From Actinomycetes bacterium (GTDB lineage: Bacteria > Actinomycetota > Acidimicrobiia > Acidimicrobiales > Acidimicrobiaceae), in NCBI GenBank assembly GCA_021819025.1, contig JAKASN010000123.1, positions 1-6,281 on the forward strand: 6,281 nt of DNA. The letters are read 5' to 3'. The position numbers and the translations under genes were made by a program. Shown piece by piece: positions 6,008 to 6,281 of the stretch (positions within the stretch are counted from its first letter, which is position 1; each line of letters starts with the position of its first letter). Below the pieces are notes generated by a model, which was given only the letters and a program-made list of their open reading frames with translations, was not told where the DNA came from and searched no databases.

Positions 6008-6281
6008 ATGGACGAAGCCGTGTCGAGTCGCGAATCCTCTAAGGACATTCGCAGAGCCCGAATGAGACGCCTGGCTGAAGAGTTGTTTTTAGAAGTGGTG
6101 CTCCGGAGGGGCGGCGACATGGGCACCGGGAGTGCGATTATCCGCGCGGCGTGGTTGTACGCTGGATGCATGCGTATGACCCGCCTCGTGGCTAAAACAC
6201 TCAGAGAAGCACCTTCGGACGCCGAAGCCATTTCGCACCAGCTCCTGGTTCGAGCGGGGTTCATCCGGCGTATCTCTTCGG
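6008..6281 (+). CDS. Possible 5' part of an unrecognised gene, cut by the window edge
   Basis: The frame is open from 5915 to the end of the window without a stop; the first ATG is at 6008, with in-frame alternatives GTG 5999, GTG 6020 and ATG 6062. From 6008 the 91 visible residues look protein-like: a polar start, then a basic, probably helical stretch (DIRRARMRRLAEELFLEVVL near 13-32), a short glycine-rich turn (GGDMGTGSA near 34-42) and more predicted helix. I recognise no family. None of the starts has a clear Shine-Dalgarno site or a well-placed -10 box, so the start and even the gene remain uncertain. An overlapping minus-strand frame (5857-6264) is about as long but has a Ser/Arg/Pro-rich, shadow-like composition. 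Confidence 0.35.
   Translation, partial: MDEAVSSRESSKDIRRARMRRLAEELFLEVVLRRGGDMGTGSAIIRAAWLYAGCMRMTRLVAKTLREAPSDAEAISHQLLVRAGFIRRISS

Noticed and set aside
1445..6137. Similar words near GATAGGCACCGGTAAAG (about 1441-1457), GATCGGCACGGGTAAGG (about 4889-4905) and ATGGGCACCGGGAGTG (about 6119-6134)
   Set aside because: The likeness is short and imperfect, the second copy is inside a coding region, and flanking bases do not match, so chance is the better explanation.
6213..6227. CTTCGG-N3-CCGAAG as a third operator
   Set aside because: The spacer is 3 bases rather than 6, and it sits inside a likely reading frame without the GCTCTAG or start-codon context.
5857..6264. Minus-strand frame of 135 codons at the right edge
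   Set aside because: Ser/Arg/Pro/Thr-rich with no motif and no ribosome binding site; the opposite strand is more protein-like.

Overview
The window (about 60% G+C by eye) looks like a piece of an actinobacterial chromosome. The main clues are GTG and TTG starts, an actinobacterial-style ispG, and a DinB/maleylpyruvate-isomerase-fold protein of the type that uses mycothiol, a thiol specific to Actinobacteria. Acidimicrobiia or a relative is possible, but the sequence alone does not settle this. No transposase, CRISPR array, tRNA, rRNA or origin is visible.

Layout. (1) 58-1290 (+): ispG, the [4Fe-4S] enzyme of the non-mevalonate isoprenoid pathway, with a strong Shine-Dalgarno site; a few codons of an upstream gene may remain at the left edge. 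(2) 1291-1723: 433 bases with no convincing gene but many inverted repeats, including two copies of CAAAGTCCCA that could form competing hairpins. (3) 1724-3688 (+): a 654-residue flavoenzyme of the old yellow enzyme / 2,4-dienoyl-CoA reductase / trimethylamine dehydrogenase type, with FMN barrel, [4Fe-4S] cysteines and a C-terminal FAD/NAD(P) part. Its best start is a TTG behind GGAGG. (4) 3959-4693 (+): an ArsR-type winged-helix regulator with an extra C-terminal domain. (5) 4743-5522 (-): a mycothiol-dependent maleylpyruvate isomerase-like (DinB superfamily) protein, convergent with the regulator. (6) 5564-6281: mostly without recognisable genes; one reading frame, open to the right edge from 6008, may be the start of an unrecognised gene.

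The most interesting signal joins genes 4 and 5. Both have the same promoter layout, read toward the gene: TTCGG-N6-CCGAA, then 8 bases, then GCTCTAG, then 10 bases, then the start codon. A TANNNT -10 hexamer (TAGCCT or TAGGAT) ends exactly 7 bases before each start codon, so both transcripts are probably leaderless. The simplest reading is that the ArsR-type protein binds the dyad, controls itself and controls the isomerase-like gene. That would be a small two-gene regulon whose members face each other. The inducer and the enzyme's substrate cannot be read from the sequence.
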